From positions 4,271,001 to 4,335,000 of the forward strand of contig CANUEZ040000031.1 of assembly GCA_948099385.1 (NCBI GenBank): a stretch of DNA of 64,000 nt. Direction: 5' to 3'. Positions 34,003 to 45,128 of the stretch are shown here, piece by piece; position 1 is the first letter of the stretch, and every line of letters begins with the position of its first letter. The notes under the pieces are model-generated. The model did no database searches. It was given only the letters and a program-made list of their open reading frames with translations, and was not told the origin of the DNA. This DNA is from Fasciola hepatica (taxonomy: Eukaryota; Platyhelminthes; Trematoda; Plagiorchiida; Fasciolidae). The position numbers and the translations under genes are program-made.

Positions 34003-36865
34003 ATAGGTGTAGTTTATTCCGGATAACCGTGAAGCGTGCTTCAACGTAAGATCAAATGGTACAGTTGGAATAGTAGTCTGAATTGCAATAGGGTGATACA
34101 GGTATGTGCACTCGATATCGTTTTGGGAAAAATATTTACGTTACTCTGTGTGGTAGCACCCGGGAACTTTTAACCCTGAGTAAGGTGGCCAGACCGGCCA
34201 AGTGCAAAAGAGGCTGGTTGGAATTAGTAGAAATAGTAGAATTACAAAAAAATATTACTAAAGAAGGACTGTACGATGGGGGAACGAAACTGAATTGACG
34301 GAAATTTTGTTTCCCTTGAGGAGAAGGTTTCGCCTAATAGAAATGTGAACCAGCAGTAGCTCTTCGCGATGAAGGAAACCGCTTATGATTGGAAATCCGG
34401 CGATGAGGAGGAATGAAACAGCGCATGCTAAACAAGGGAAGTCCGTAGAAGATTATATCGATAATCTTCAGCTACAGAGTATCGGCTGAGTCCGTTATAC
34501 ACCCAGAGAAGGACTCATTTTTGGAGAGTGATTGCCAAGACGGTTTTAGGAAAAGAGGCTGGATAGAAACAAGCAAACTTTGGGTAGATGGTTTTCTGTC
34601 ACACAAGTAGAATATAGATCATGAACATGGAAACGGGAGCTGAGCTACAGGAGAACGCGTGATGCGTGCCTACGACAGTGGCGGAGACCCATAGCCCGCA
34701 GAAGAGATAAAATAAATGACTGGTAAATTAATATATACTGTAGCTCTTTATAAAAGAGGATCACGTGATGGCGACAAAGCAAAAGGCTGCGGCATACGTG
34801 CCCCTTAAAAGGGCTTTCATGTGGAGGACAGGAGGCTTTGCAAGCTGAGGATATTGCAAAGCAGCAGTCCCCAGTGGGCGGGCAATGGAATTGATACGGG
34901 GAGCGAGCTGTCTCAAAGACGTCAACTGTTGGGATACCCCGGAGACTAGTATTGCGCGGTGAAAAATACCATTTGGAGATTGTGGAACGGAAGTGTACGA
35001 CAACATCAAACGTGACCACTTCCAAATGTATCTGTAAAAAAGATAAAATGGGACGATTTTCAACTTGGGGAATGGTTAAGTTCGCCAATGAGACTGGTGA
35101 TTAGTCTTCCACGAATCCGAGGGGGAAAACGACCATGAAATAAGAGCTGAGAGTTACATTGGCCCTTTAAATATGCAACAGTTCTGCGCTAAGAAAGGGA
35201 ATTTCGCCGGGCGTAAGCAGCAATAAGTTAAGATGGCGTACATGGAAGCGAGCTCAATAGAAAATCGGTGATAACTCGGGGAGATGGCAGCATATTTGCA
35301 GCATTGTGTTTGTAAAAATAATGCTTTGCGCAACTGATGCTGGTGGTGGGGCTGACCGCGCGCCGGACACCCAACCTGAAGACCATTTCTGGCGACAGGA
35401 TGTGAGATCCGACAACCTAGCTGCTCCCGCGCATCATTTGCTGGCTTCCTGCACGCCCGATGTATGCGGCCAAAGAGGTGGATCTGACTGCGCCCAGCAC
35501 CGGCTGGATTGGCACGAGTGATATTGGCGTGGTCACTCAGCTGTGGTGGTCCAATAGTCCAAAAGCTTGCGAACAAGTTGCGCGGGATCCTGCATGGAAA
35601 GGCCAATGAGAAAGCGATAGAAAGATGGGCAGGTGTCCCATTTTTAGCTGAAAGTATGAGTCAGATATTTTGCCGGCCTGGTCAGCGGATCATTCCAAGT
35701 CGTCAAAGGGAAGATACACCTCCGTGGTTGTCTGGGAAAAAGAAAACAGAAAAAAGCAGTCTTCAATGATCCAAGCTGGGGATCAACGGTCATTGTTAAA
35801 AAAGAAATATCTGGTATTTAGAAAATGGAAGTGCTTTTGAAAGAATACTGGCTACGAGCTGCTGAGAGAGGACAGGAAAGCAAAAAAATGGCGAAAACTC
35901 TAAAGAAGTTCAAAGATAATTTGATAAAGAATGGTGGTCGCCGGAGTGGGATTCTGATTTGAAATGCCAGAGCAAAACAACATAAAGAGAATGAGGCCAG
36001 TTTGGACCGACTAAAGTGAATCTAGTATGATGTAGATAAGGGATGAGGATAGGGACTGAGTTTCCTTCAGCGGAGAACGTAGTACATGGGGCAGGAACAA
36101 TAAAACTCTGGACTTAGGGGTTCAGTTGCCATATTGGGTAAATGTACGTCGGGTAGAAGTTTTACTATGGAAATGGTCAAATAGGTGAACCTAAATGATT
36201 GTCGTTAAGTAGGCTAATTACGATCATTCTGAGGCCATGGCATGTGAGAGGAAAAGTTGAACCCTTAAACTTTGGAGTGGTAAGAGCTGCGAGGTTCAGG
36301 GATAAGGTTGAGCCTGAACTTGGGGTAAAACCTTCGTAGAATAAAAGACGAAATTATGCAGGAAAAGATGACGCAACCATAACCAGAGGGTTTTATGTGG
36401 GAACAGCATAAGTAACGTCATCAATGCAGACTGAATTCTGTCGACGAGTCAATTGAAGTAAAAGAAGAGGGACTAAGTTTCCTCCATTGGAGAACCTAGT
36501 AGATGGAACGGGCAAGAAGAACGATGTAGGTCTAAGTGTGTAGTTGCCATTTTGAGTGGATATTATCTTGGTGGGAGATTTGACTTAGGGAAACAGAAGG
36601 TGGTACACGGAAGATAAACAAGTCTTGAGTGATATGCCGCCGGGAGATCCACGGGAAATTGTGTGGTTCGTAGGTCTCCTGGCAGGTGACTCAGAACTGC
36701 CTGTCAGTAGCCCAAACCAACTTAGTATGCCAGCTCCTCAAAAGTGTACGGATCACTGTTGGATACGGGTGTCAGTACGTCAAGAAATTTCTTCATTTCC
36801 TTTTTAAATTTCGGTAAACAGCCCACTGCACCGACATTTGGTGAAAGCTTATTCCACATTTGTGA
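34003..36865 (-). other. 3' UTR of the minus-strand B' element (about 2.9 kb)
   Basis: Non-coding. A GC-rich block (35,330-35,560) matches 46,240-46,450 and 14,520-14,580: minus-strand GGTTGGGTGTCCGGCGCGCG versus plus-strand GGATGGGTGTCCAGCGCACG. An internal direct duplication covers about 35,990-36,200 and 36,430-36,640 (TTTCCTTCAGCGGAGAACGT versus TTTCCTCCATTGGAGAACCT, each followed by AGTTGCCAT). The terminus shows CACGGTTATCCGG next to AATAAACTA at 34,011-34,045. Open frames of 100-150 codons at 34,645-35,606 are probably chance. Confidence 0.65.
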
Positions 36866-37800
36866 TTATTCAACAATAAAGAAGTTGAACCGTAGGCTGA
36901 TTCTCAAGGGTGGCACGGTGACCGGATGACTGCTGTATCGTAACGAATACCTTGAGCTTGTTGGGTCCCGCACCACAGGAAAGCACTTGCAGTATCTGCA
37001 TTTTAATAGTAAGTGAAAAAAGGACAAGTTGGTCTTTATCCGTGAAAGCCAAAGAGGTTCGAGTTGAAGCAAGTCACCGCGCTGTTTATGGATGAAACTA
37101 CACTAACATTCAACCATTTTTTATAGTAAAGCTGAGCTGAACATTTTCAGTGGTAATCCTGTCACGTTGGCACCAGTTGGAGTCAGCTTTTGCACTGTAC
37201 TCCAGTACTGGTCTAACGTGCGTTGTATCGGCACCGAGCTTAGTTCTACTCAAAAAGGATATTTTGTGGACCAGCCCTGTTAACATGCGGGACCTGGGAA
37301 TTTTAGTGTCTGTTTGCTCCGAGAATTTGAACGAACAGGAGCCTTATACTCTCAGATCCCGTACTGACGATTTGCCGGGGATCGGAAGACAACATGTGCT
37401 AAATGTTTCGGGGGAAACCGTAAACTTGCGAGTAAGACTGCACCTTTTGTCCGCAAGAACTTCGTTGTCCTAACACTAAACCTCGAAATGATCATCCGTA
37501 AGCCCTCCGATATTTTTGCCATAGTATTACCCAATGAGTTACGGCCGAAGGTTCACAACAACTTTACATCATCAGCGAATAAAACCGGAGTTCCGGTGCG
37601 AACAAAGGTAAATACGTCATTTATGTACATAAAGAACAACAACGAGCCCAGTACTCTACCTTGGATCTCACCGCCGGTTAAAGGGCTAGGTGTGGAAACT
37701 GTGCGGTCAACTTCTACTAGGATCATGGCACCATATCCAAAACCCACCATTTCCTGCCTAACGACAGACGCTAGGCTTAACATTCATTATCACTTTTTTA
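36866..37800 (-). pseudogene. RT motifs B-C and C-terminus of the minus-strand B' element
   Basis: The frame 37,783-37,553 reads PSPLTGGEIQGRVLGSLLFF, then MYINDVFTFVRTGTPVLFAD and DVKLL. It carries motif B (G-x-x-Q-G-x-V-L-G-x-L-L-F) and motif C (F-A-D-D) intact. The frame 37,072-36,866 reads LEPLWLSRIKTNLSFFHLL, then RYSLRYSSHPVTVP, the RT tail. Bases 37,090-37,550 hold the expected middle part in broken frames. Confidence 0.8.
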
Positions 37801-37829
37801 CGTATACCGCACATAACCCACAGGGCAGA

Positions 37830-40768
37830 AGGATACCGTTTTGTCGTTTACAACTATAACTAGTTAGATGTCTGCCGGTTCTTGCTACTCACCCACGTTC
37901 ATCTACTATCACCTAACCCCTATACAACCCTGCTCTATCTGATTTACTAGTCGGTCTTCAAAACTATGTCTAGACAATTACTGCCTCCCTCGCTATATAG
38001 TGCTCGGGCAGCCATGTAAAACAACTTTCCTCTAGCTGAAGGTTTTTAGCCATTGATGTTTTCCCCCAGCACTAAATGGTTCAGTGATGCTGGATCCTAG
38101 GACATGAAGTACCACCACCCACCACTTCAATTTTTGATCCTTCGACCCATCTATTATTTATTCTTGCTTCCGCTCCTCTAAGTTTCCTTGTCCGACCGTA
38201 ATTTACTCTCCTTAATCATCCCGGTTGAAAATCTTTTACCCCATACATCCACCTTCCAATAGCTACCTGTTGGCCTCAGTTTCCTCCTTTTATATTTCCC
38301 GACATGAATGCTTGTCTGTATCGCCAAGATTTCTGAATCCATCACTTAACTTAGACAGCTATCCTCTCTCCGTGTGTGCAAAAACATCTACTGGCGCAGC
38401 CTAACTCAACCACACCAGAAAGGCCTCTGGCAGTTTTAGGCACGGTCTGGCGCTGTACGAGAATGAAACAAAAATGCAGGCGCGTACATTACAACACTCG
38501 TTGTCCTACTCCATCTGTTTGCTTAGCTCCACTCCGTATTTTCTCAGCCCATGCAAGCAAAACCCCTGATATCAACGAAACCTTTACCATAGCTGCATCT
38601 GGATGTGGGGGAAACAGACCACCCCCAGAAATTGCAGGAAATGACATACTCGGAAAATAACAGTTGGGCGGAGGGGCCATGGAACTTTCCATATGGGCTC
38701 AGCCACCACTCTGTTGAAAAAAGTTGGAGAACAAGAAAGACCTAGTAGGATCGATTTGATCTATATATACCATTACTATCGAGCTGTGAAGGAAATGGGA
38801 AAACTTCAATCATGGGTGTCTCCCATCAGCTCATACCTGACCCTGCGAAAGGGGAAACCCCACACCGCCCTTGTCCGCTTGATATGCTTTTGGTTTCTAC
38901 GCGCTAGACTGACTCGGGGGTGATAGCGAACTGGTCTCTCCACATATGCTTACCCACCCTCCGCTCTATTTTTAATCACCTCGCACCCTTCCATGCACGC
39001 CTGGCATGTTTGTTCATGTCATCTACAAAAACCACCATGGCTCTGAACAACAAGTCGGTACATCAGACGACAGACACGTCTCATCAAAGGGCCAATTATA
39101 TCCATGTAGGTATTGTTGTATATATAAACATATATGTAAGAACGTAGAGAAAAGCGCCCGTATTTTTCGCTCACGTATCTGTTTTCCCCCTTTTCGTAAG
39201 AAAGCAGCGTTTCCTATAATCCATCCCGCTCTCCAGTTTACAGCCTTTCCCAACAGCAACTTGCAGCATTAGACCTGTAGATACTCCACCGTAGGATTTG
39301 TCATACATCCTCTGGATCTATCATATAAACTTGCCGTTTGGATTCTTAGTGTGTCACAGCTGCTTCCTTGTGACCTGTAAAACACCACTGTGGGATTTGT
39401 CATATGTCCCCTAGACCTAGTATGCCAACTTGCAATTTGATGTTCTTCGTGTTGCCGAGCTGCTTTCTCACGTAGCCCGCAGGCCGTAGTCCAAATGCAC
39501 CTCCACGGCTTTATTAACCCCTAGAAATAAGACTTCCCGGTGAACGGCCGAATCGGTAATCAATAACTTTGCCTAGTAGTGCAAATCCAGTTAGCCCTCA
39601 CGAAAGCCGAATCACAATACCAAGGACTCCTCACTTCAATAAGACCATTGTGCCTCATTTCCAACCTCCGTACTCTTATCTGTTATTTTGCCCACGCTAA
39701 CCCTTGGCTGAAACATCTCCCAGAATGCGATCCTCCCTTTTTCAATTTCATAACCACCCAGCTATCACGTTGCCTGGCTGTAATGTATCGTGCAGACATC
39801 TTATCTTTTTCTTTGCCCGTCTAAAACCGCACCGAAGGCTGGCCACTGCGAATACCATCTAGCCACCGGGTTTCACCCACAAGAGGTCCTGGTATTGCTG
39901 CATATGCTCCCCTGAGGCATACCGAAGAATTACCCCTACAAGACCCTCCCGATGTCGAAGCCACCGTGCAAGGACTCCTGATTAAATAGTGATCGGTCCA
40001 GATTCGGCGATGCCAGCCTCCTTCCCATGATGAAACAGCGAACAAAATCCGCAGCCAACCCTTGCCTAGAAAGCCCAACACGGGCAAAGAAAAGCCACAA
40101 GAAACTCAAAAGAATGACGTATTCACCAATTTATCAGAGTAACATGGTCTATTGTAAGGGTTTTTACCCTTGTCCTGTCTTATTTTGTTTCCCGTGGACA
40201 CAACATTCTGATCGCTGATTATTCCTTCCTGGGACTTCATCCATGTTCCACGAAGTGCGAACTGCCGACACCAGATGACACACACATCTTTTCATGGAAT
40301 ATGTCTCACCTTTTCGAGGGTACTATTCCTTTTCATATCCGCAACTCTATGAAAATTAGTATCCTTCTGCCAACCTTCACGAGATTCTTTCCTGCCTTCT
40401 TTGTATCAACGTCAATTACCTTTTTAAGTAAGCATGAATATGCATTACCGACCATTTTCTTGCATCATTCTTGTGAATATTGTATTTCCTGTGTTCTAAG
40501 CCAATGTCCGTCTGAACATTCCTACATCCGGCCGATTCATTACTATTGCCGCGGTTGATTCGAAAGCAATTCGTATTTGCCGTGTATTCTTTGGTCATTT
40601 TGATTGTTTAAACTCTCCTCAAGCTTATCCCATTGTTGCTGTGATGTGCGAATCGCTTTCAAATTTGCGACTTTTTTAACTCATTCAGTGACATTGCAAA
40701 CCCTGATCATGCTTACATGCGTGCCTTTCGACCATGGTCCAGAAATATACCATTATTATTATTATTAA
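37830..40768 (+). mobile_element. Plus-strand family-A 3' UTR copy (5'-truncated insertion)
   Basis: About 2.9 kb without coding domains, matching the 3' UTR of the 8-kb element in order from AACTATAACTAG (37,850) to the tail. Shared strings include GGGGAAACAGACCACCCCCA and CTGCGAAAGGGGAAACCCCA. The end reads TTTCGACCATGGTCCAGAAA then TATACC(ATT)n at 40,743-40,766. The 5' end near 37,830 is a truncation with no ORF2 included. It lies within the RT frame of the minus-strand element, so it is the youngest insertion of this three-level nest. Confidence 0.8.
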
Positions 40769-41420
40769 TATGGTCAAGTATACAGTGGATCAACAAGGTC
40801 ATTCGTCTAGAGCTTTGATAGCAAGCGAATATGAGACACCCGGTCGAAGGCTTTAGACATGCATAAAAAGACTGCGATCACTGCCTAACCATCATTGACA
40901 GCTGTCGTATACAGATATGGAAAGTCAGTCATACAATTTGCGTGAGGTCGATGCTGTAGGAAACCGTGCTGACCTTCACTTATGAGGTGAATTTTTAGAA
41001 GCTGATTTGTTAGTTCTACGTTTATTAACCTTTCCATAACTCTAAGTATCACTGGAGTGTTCTTTCACATGCCTGCAGTTGGCCGGTTCCCTTCTTACAG
41101 ATTGGAATAATAACCGAGGCTTTGCACTGTAAAGGGTGCCAACTCAACCTCATAAACAAATTAAACAATTCTGATAAAAGGATAGGGGATATCTAGGCCT
41201 CCCAGTTTGAATATTGTGGGGGGTATCCAGTCGTATCCGGAGCCGTGGGACATTTTGATATCAGAGATCGAAGGTTCGATTTCGGAGGATAGGAATATTA
41301 CAGAAGGACGCTCATATGAGGGTACTGGTGGATTGGAGCAGGAAGGTGCTGAGCCACCAGTTAAAGAAGAAGCGAAAAACATGTTGAGCACTTCTGCTGA
41401 GTTCAATGTTTTGTCGGGGT
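40769..41420 (-). pseudogene. Linker and RT motif A of the minus-strand B' element
   Basis: The frame 41,406-41,161 gives SAEVLNMFFASSLTGG (linker), then MSHGSGYDWIPPTIFKLGG, matching the D-G-V-P-P-T-L-L-R-L region. Below 41,000 the minus strand reads MSKAFDRVSHIRLLSKL, matching MTKAFDRVPHALLLTKL, and stops at 40,769. The A-type ATT tail begins there on the plus strand. The matching continuation is at 37,800. Confidence 0.75.
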
Positions 41421-41782
41421 AGTGTTGTTAAAAGAGAGAGAACAGATATATGGTGCCGGTCTGGGGTTCTTCGATTTCATTGGTTTTGCAAGACTCTCGA
41501 CCTTCTTGGGATGACATAAGGCCCTGTGTTCCTATCGTATTACTCCAATCTTATGGTACAGTTATATTGCTTTAGATAAATGATTTAAGTGCATAAACAG
41601 TAAAAATCCCTTGTTTTAAGATAGACGTGCTGGAGTCTACCTGACTTCAAGTGAAGAAGAGACAGTTTATTGCCTTTACGGCAATGTCATTAGGTTGATG
41701 CAGTTTTCATAGATGAAGCACAGCTGGTCTGCCACCAGCAGGAGATGCGCACTCAGACAGACGTCCTCATCGTGGATGCCAA

Positions 41783-42250
41783 TCAGAGAAAATGGTATGT
41801 TCCAGCTAACCATGTGATACGATTTACGTAGAGGTGTTGGCCTTTATATTTTGCTGGCACTATGGAGCAGCAGTGGACAGTTGTGTGATGGATCCCGGGT
41901 AGGTTATTCTGAACCTTTGCTAAGAGATCATTAACTAGGTTTAGTGCCTCGATAGTTTGCGGAATTCCGTCAAAGTTAGGCCTAGGTGGACGGTATACAC
42001 AACCTGGTAGCGGTTCTTGAAGCTCCGCTTCAACACTCACCTATAGAGAATCGATAAAACCGTCGAGGGTAGGATGCCGAAAGCTTGTCTCTCTGAGAGA
42101 TTCCTTTACACACACTAGACAGCCTTCACCACGTTGGTGTGTTCTGCTTTTGCTGAAGGGTTTGTGGCCAAGTAACACAACATCATCTACCAGATGGGAG
42201 TCTGCTAACCAAGATTCCGTCACTAAAACTAAATTATAATCGTTTGGTAT
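41783..42250 (-). pseudogene. EEP endonuclease remnant of the minus-strand B' element
   Basis: The frame 42,223-42,041 reads MTESWLADSHLVDDVVLLGH, then KPFSKSRTHQRGEGCLVCVK. This matches TETWLTDSVPSDRVCLVGY and RGGGCLIYVK. The next frame, 42,040-41,783, gives GCVYRPPRPN, matching GCIYRPPDSN. The catalytic Glu of TESWL is kept; the GDFN and SDH motifs are lost. Confidence 0.75.
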
Positions 42251-43231
42251 TCCGTCTGATCTTACTTATTGCATTTTGTTGCTAGTATGGCCTGCTCTGG
42301 CCAATAACCATGTGAAAATTCGAGTTTCCCGAACATCATCATTGGTAACGGTACCTGCGGTCCGTAGACCGCAGCACTTAACCTGAAAAGAATCAGCAGT
42401 GTAGGGCTCAAGCCCCCTTAACCTATCATTTGCAAGTTTAGCGGTAGGTCCCGGGTCTGCGTGTGGAATATTAAGCGAAGGGTTGTTAGGTATTTCACTA
42501 CTGTAGGACTGGTTGGAAGGGTTCATTCGAGGCACAGCCAGATTATGGGGCCATGTTTTGTCCACGCTACTCACGGGCAAATATTTGCACTTTGGCTGGA
42601 CGATGGGTACCTGCTAGTAGAAGGCAGGGTATACGATGCCCTCAGATAGTTTACCGGAGGGGGAGGTTCGAAAGATGGTAATAATGGAAATTGGGTTGAT
42701 GAGAAGGTTTTACTAGTGGGGAGTTAGATATGAACACGGTTTGCTCATCATACCATCTATTTGTATTGCGGATAAGGTTCCAGTGTTGTTGTATCGTCAT
42801 CTTGGAAATGCTATATTGGTACATACGCCAAGATATACGAGAGGATCCCTGATGAGGGAAGCTGATCGGTAAAGAATTTGGCCTCGGATAAGAACTATCA
42901 TTGTCATTGTTCGTGTATCCCCGTATCGTTTGCCTCCACGAAGAGAATGCTTTGTCAACTGACCTCTCGTTAGCCCTTTTCCCCTGGGCAGTTATTCATT
43001 GCCTGCAACACATGTGGAATACTGCCGGCTCTTCTCGGTATTTCAGTCGATTCTAAGCGGGGGCCTGAGGGACGGATGTTGGTGTTGCAGGCGCAATTTC
43101 GTTAAGAGCTTGAAGTCCAGTGGGACGGTCGTCCGGGGCTGGAGGCATAATGTTAGGACCCTCCTGGGATGGGACTGTGGGTGTAGTAGACTAATGACGT
43201 CGTTTTGGCGAGGAGGAGAAAAGATGTATGT

Positions 43232-44013
43232 TTAGATCAGCTTATCCTGTGGGTCTCCTGGGAGTTCAAGAGTGAGGAATTTGTCTGTCCTTGTTAAGTT
43301 TCTTCTGCAAGTTTGATTGGAATTTTTGGCTGCACGTCTTACCCTTTCTCTTTGCAGAGACTTTCTGTCGATTTGTACCTTGACTGGTTCGAGCTGTAGA
43401 GCAATTGCGACTATGCTCTGTTTGATGATGAATTCCCTATCGACTTTTTCATCGGGAAATTCGAATAGAGGGAAGCAAGCTTGCTTTTGTGACCTTTCAC
43501 TCCGTCTCTTGCAGTGACATGGGAAGTTGGCCATGCTCGCGACTTGGAGGACAGTAGATTCACCTGCTGTGGTGTCTAGCCAACTATGGATGCTGAAGGC
43601 GGCTGTTTTTTGCATTCCGCAGCCGTCGCAGGATTTCCGAGGCCACTGGGCCAAGAAAATAACTGACTGCTGTTAGGTTGCTGGGACTCGGGATTGCAAT
43701 GATCTCAAGGATATAGGTTAACGGTGTCATTTCTGATAATGGCCTACAATCTGATGCTATCCGGGTCAACATGCTAGACGATTTACTCCCTGCGGCACTG
43801 GCTCTTCCACTGACTTCTCCAAATATTTTTACCATATTGGGAGTACTTTGAAATTCCGGTCGTTCGAGTTTCTGAGTTACGATAGAGCGAGGGGTCTTTG
43901 GTTGGGACCGTCCGCTCGCTGACTTTTTCATTTCTTTTTCCAGAATATTTTTGGTAGGCTATACGATCTATGATATTGAGTATGGAATAAGCAGCCCTGG
44001 AGCAGGTGATCAT
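43232..44013 (-). pseudogene. ORF1 remnant of the minus-strand B' element
   Basis: Two overlapping frames align to the ORF1 of the good copy. ASEILRRLRNAKNS (about 43,640-43,600) matches ASEISRRIKKANNA. Then FPLFEFPDEKVDREFIIKQS matches CPLLFQFTNEVVAKILISRQ, and VKVQIDRKSLQRER matches CAKIFPDKTPLQRE. This is the RRM-like RNA-binding core. One frame change near 43,600 and several stops break it. Confidence 0.75.
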
Positions 44014-44204
44014 CGCTACCGCTGTTTGCTTCTGTAGCTAACTCGGGATCGCCCACACGAATTATGGGGGACTAGTAGTTCAGCTAAAAGGAGGATTTCC
44101 TAAATATGGCAAAGGTGAAAACTTTTAAATAGGTTTCAGGTGAAATATTCTTAGAATAACTAAAGGTAGTGTTAGCAAAATCTACGAAACTCGCCGTAGC
44201 GTAG

Positions 44205-45087
44205 CGCAACGTTGCAGACACGTCTTTTTTGCTGACGGACGACGTTAAGATACTCTACAGTTATTCCCCTAGCAATCTCAGTATTACCATCCCTAAAACC
44301 TCCGCAGAATTAGCCTGGGCAATAAAATTATCCGCCGATAGATGTATTTTTTTATGCTTATGAAAGCCAGGTTCCTTGTGCCTCCGTGGTTCACCCATCG
44401 ACAGCCAGCCTGTAATAAGAGACCCCAGACCAAGTTATTCGTGCTCTTTTAACTTCTGCAAACATAATTTCTTCCAAAAGGGGGAAGGCTGAAGAGTGTC
44501 TTGGTCTTCTGTCCAGATCGTTTCAGCCTGGGGAGAGCATTCTTTAGATAAACGAAGTACATGGTAAAATCCTTCTAGAATGTTTTCCCTTGATGTCTTC
44601 TAGTATGCGAAAATCGGCAGCGTTATTAGTGAATGTCTTCAGAGAAGATTCACGTAGAGGCTTATTGGTTGGTCGTCAAGCGTAAACTAAGAGAACGATG
44701 TTTATATTTCAAAATCGAACCACTGTGGCTCCGTCGCATCAGGCTAAAAATGGTATTTCTGCGAAACCTTTTGACCGAGCAATCTCATTCTTCCAACCAG
44801 TTACGCCTCCCCCGGATGCTGGATACTTACTCCGTATTAGACAATATACTATTACTACACTCCTTGCGATGACTGGTATACGCTCAAAGTTATTTCCATT
44901 GTCAAAATCCAGAACCTAGAATGAATTGCCTTAGCAAATCTGACCTTCTCGGTCAAAGTTTGGATTCTTGCATGTTATAGATAAATTTCTTTCCGTCAAT
45001 ATGCCGTGTCTGCTCCACGATTTATTGCCTTTTTTAGTCATATCAATTTTGTTGCCCCGAAACAAATCTCAAAGAGGCCATAACAAC

Positions 45088-45090
<3 letters not shown>
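44205..45090 (+). pseudogene. RT motif C and C-terminus of the split plus-strand B' element
   Basis: The plus strand reads SFLLTDDVKILYSYSPSNLS (44,230-44,290), the continuation of the RT broken at 34,002. The catalytic D-D pair is present, with the preceding F-A replaced by L-T. A frame at 44,633-44,872 gives RERCLYFKIEPLWLRRIRLK, then MVFLRNLL, matching KDRCILLNLDPLWLRRMKLN and LCFLFKLY. Stops and a frame change break it. The ORF ends near 45,090. Confidence 0.8.

Positions 45091-45092
<2 letters not shown>

Positions 45093-45125
<33 letters not shown>
45093..45125. repeat. (AT)n microsatellite
   Basis: Sixteen uninterrupted AT units directly follow the decayed ORF2 end. Confidence 0.95.

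Positions 45126-45128
<3 letters not shown>

Larger units (their letters stand above)
34003..44204 (-). mobile_element. Minus-strand family-B' element, itself split by 37,830-40,768
   Basis: Read on the minus strand: 5' region about 44,204-44,014; ORF1 remnants 44,013-43,232; EEP 42,250-41,783; linker 41,420-41,161; RT to just past motif A at 40,769; a plus-strand insertion; then RT motifs B and C 37,800-37,553; C-terminus 37,090-36,866; 3' UTR to 34,003 with B' hairpin and short tail. Without the inserted 2.9 kb it is about 7.3 kb, comparable to the 8.0-kb copy. It interrupts the plus-strand element between RT motifs B and C. Both insertions are inferred from motif order. Confidence 0.85.

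Noticed and set aside
34645..35606. Two minus-strand frames of 147 and 150 codons
   Set aside because: They lie in the 3' UTR of a decayed retrotransposon, show no domain, and the sister copies have stops. Kept only as a weak finding for the conserved block.
34003..40768. 5' inversion by twin priming as an explanation for the head-to-head arrangement near 37,830
   Set aside because: The minus-strand part has its own 3' hairpin and tail at 34,003 and its RT continues at 40,769, so two separate insertions explain it better.
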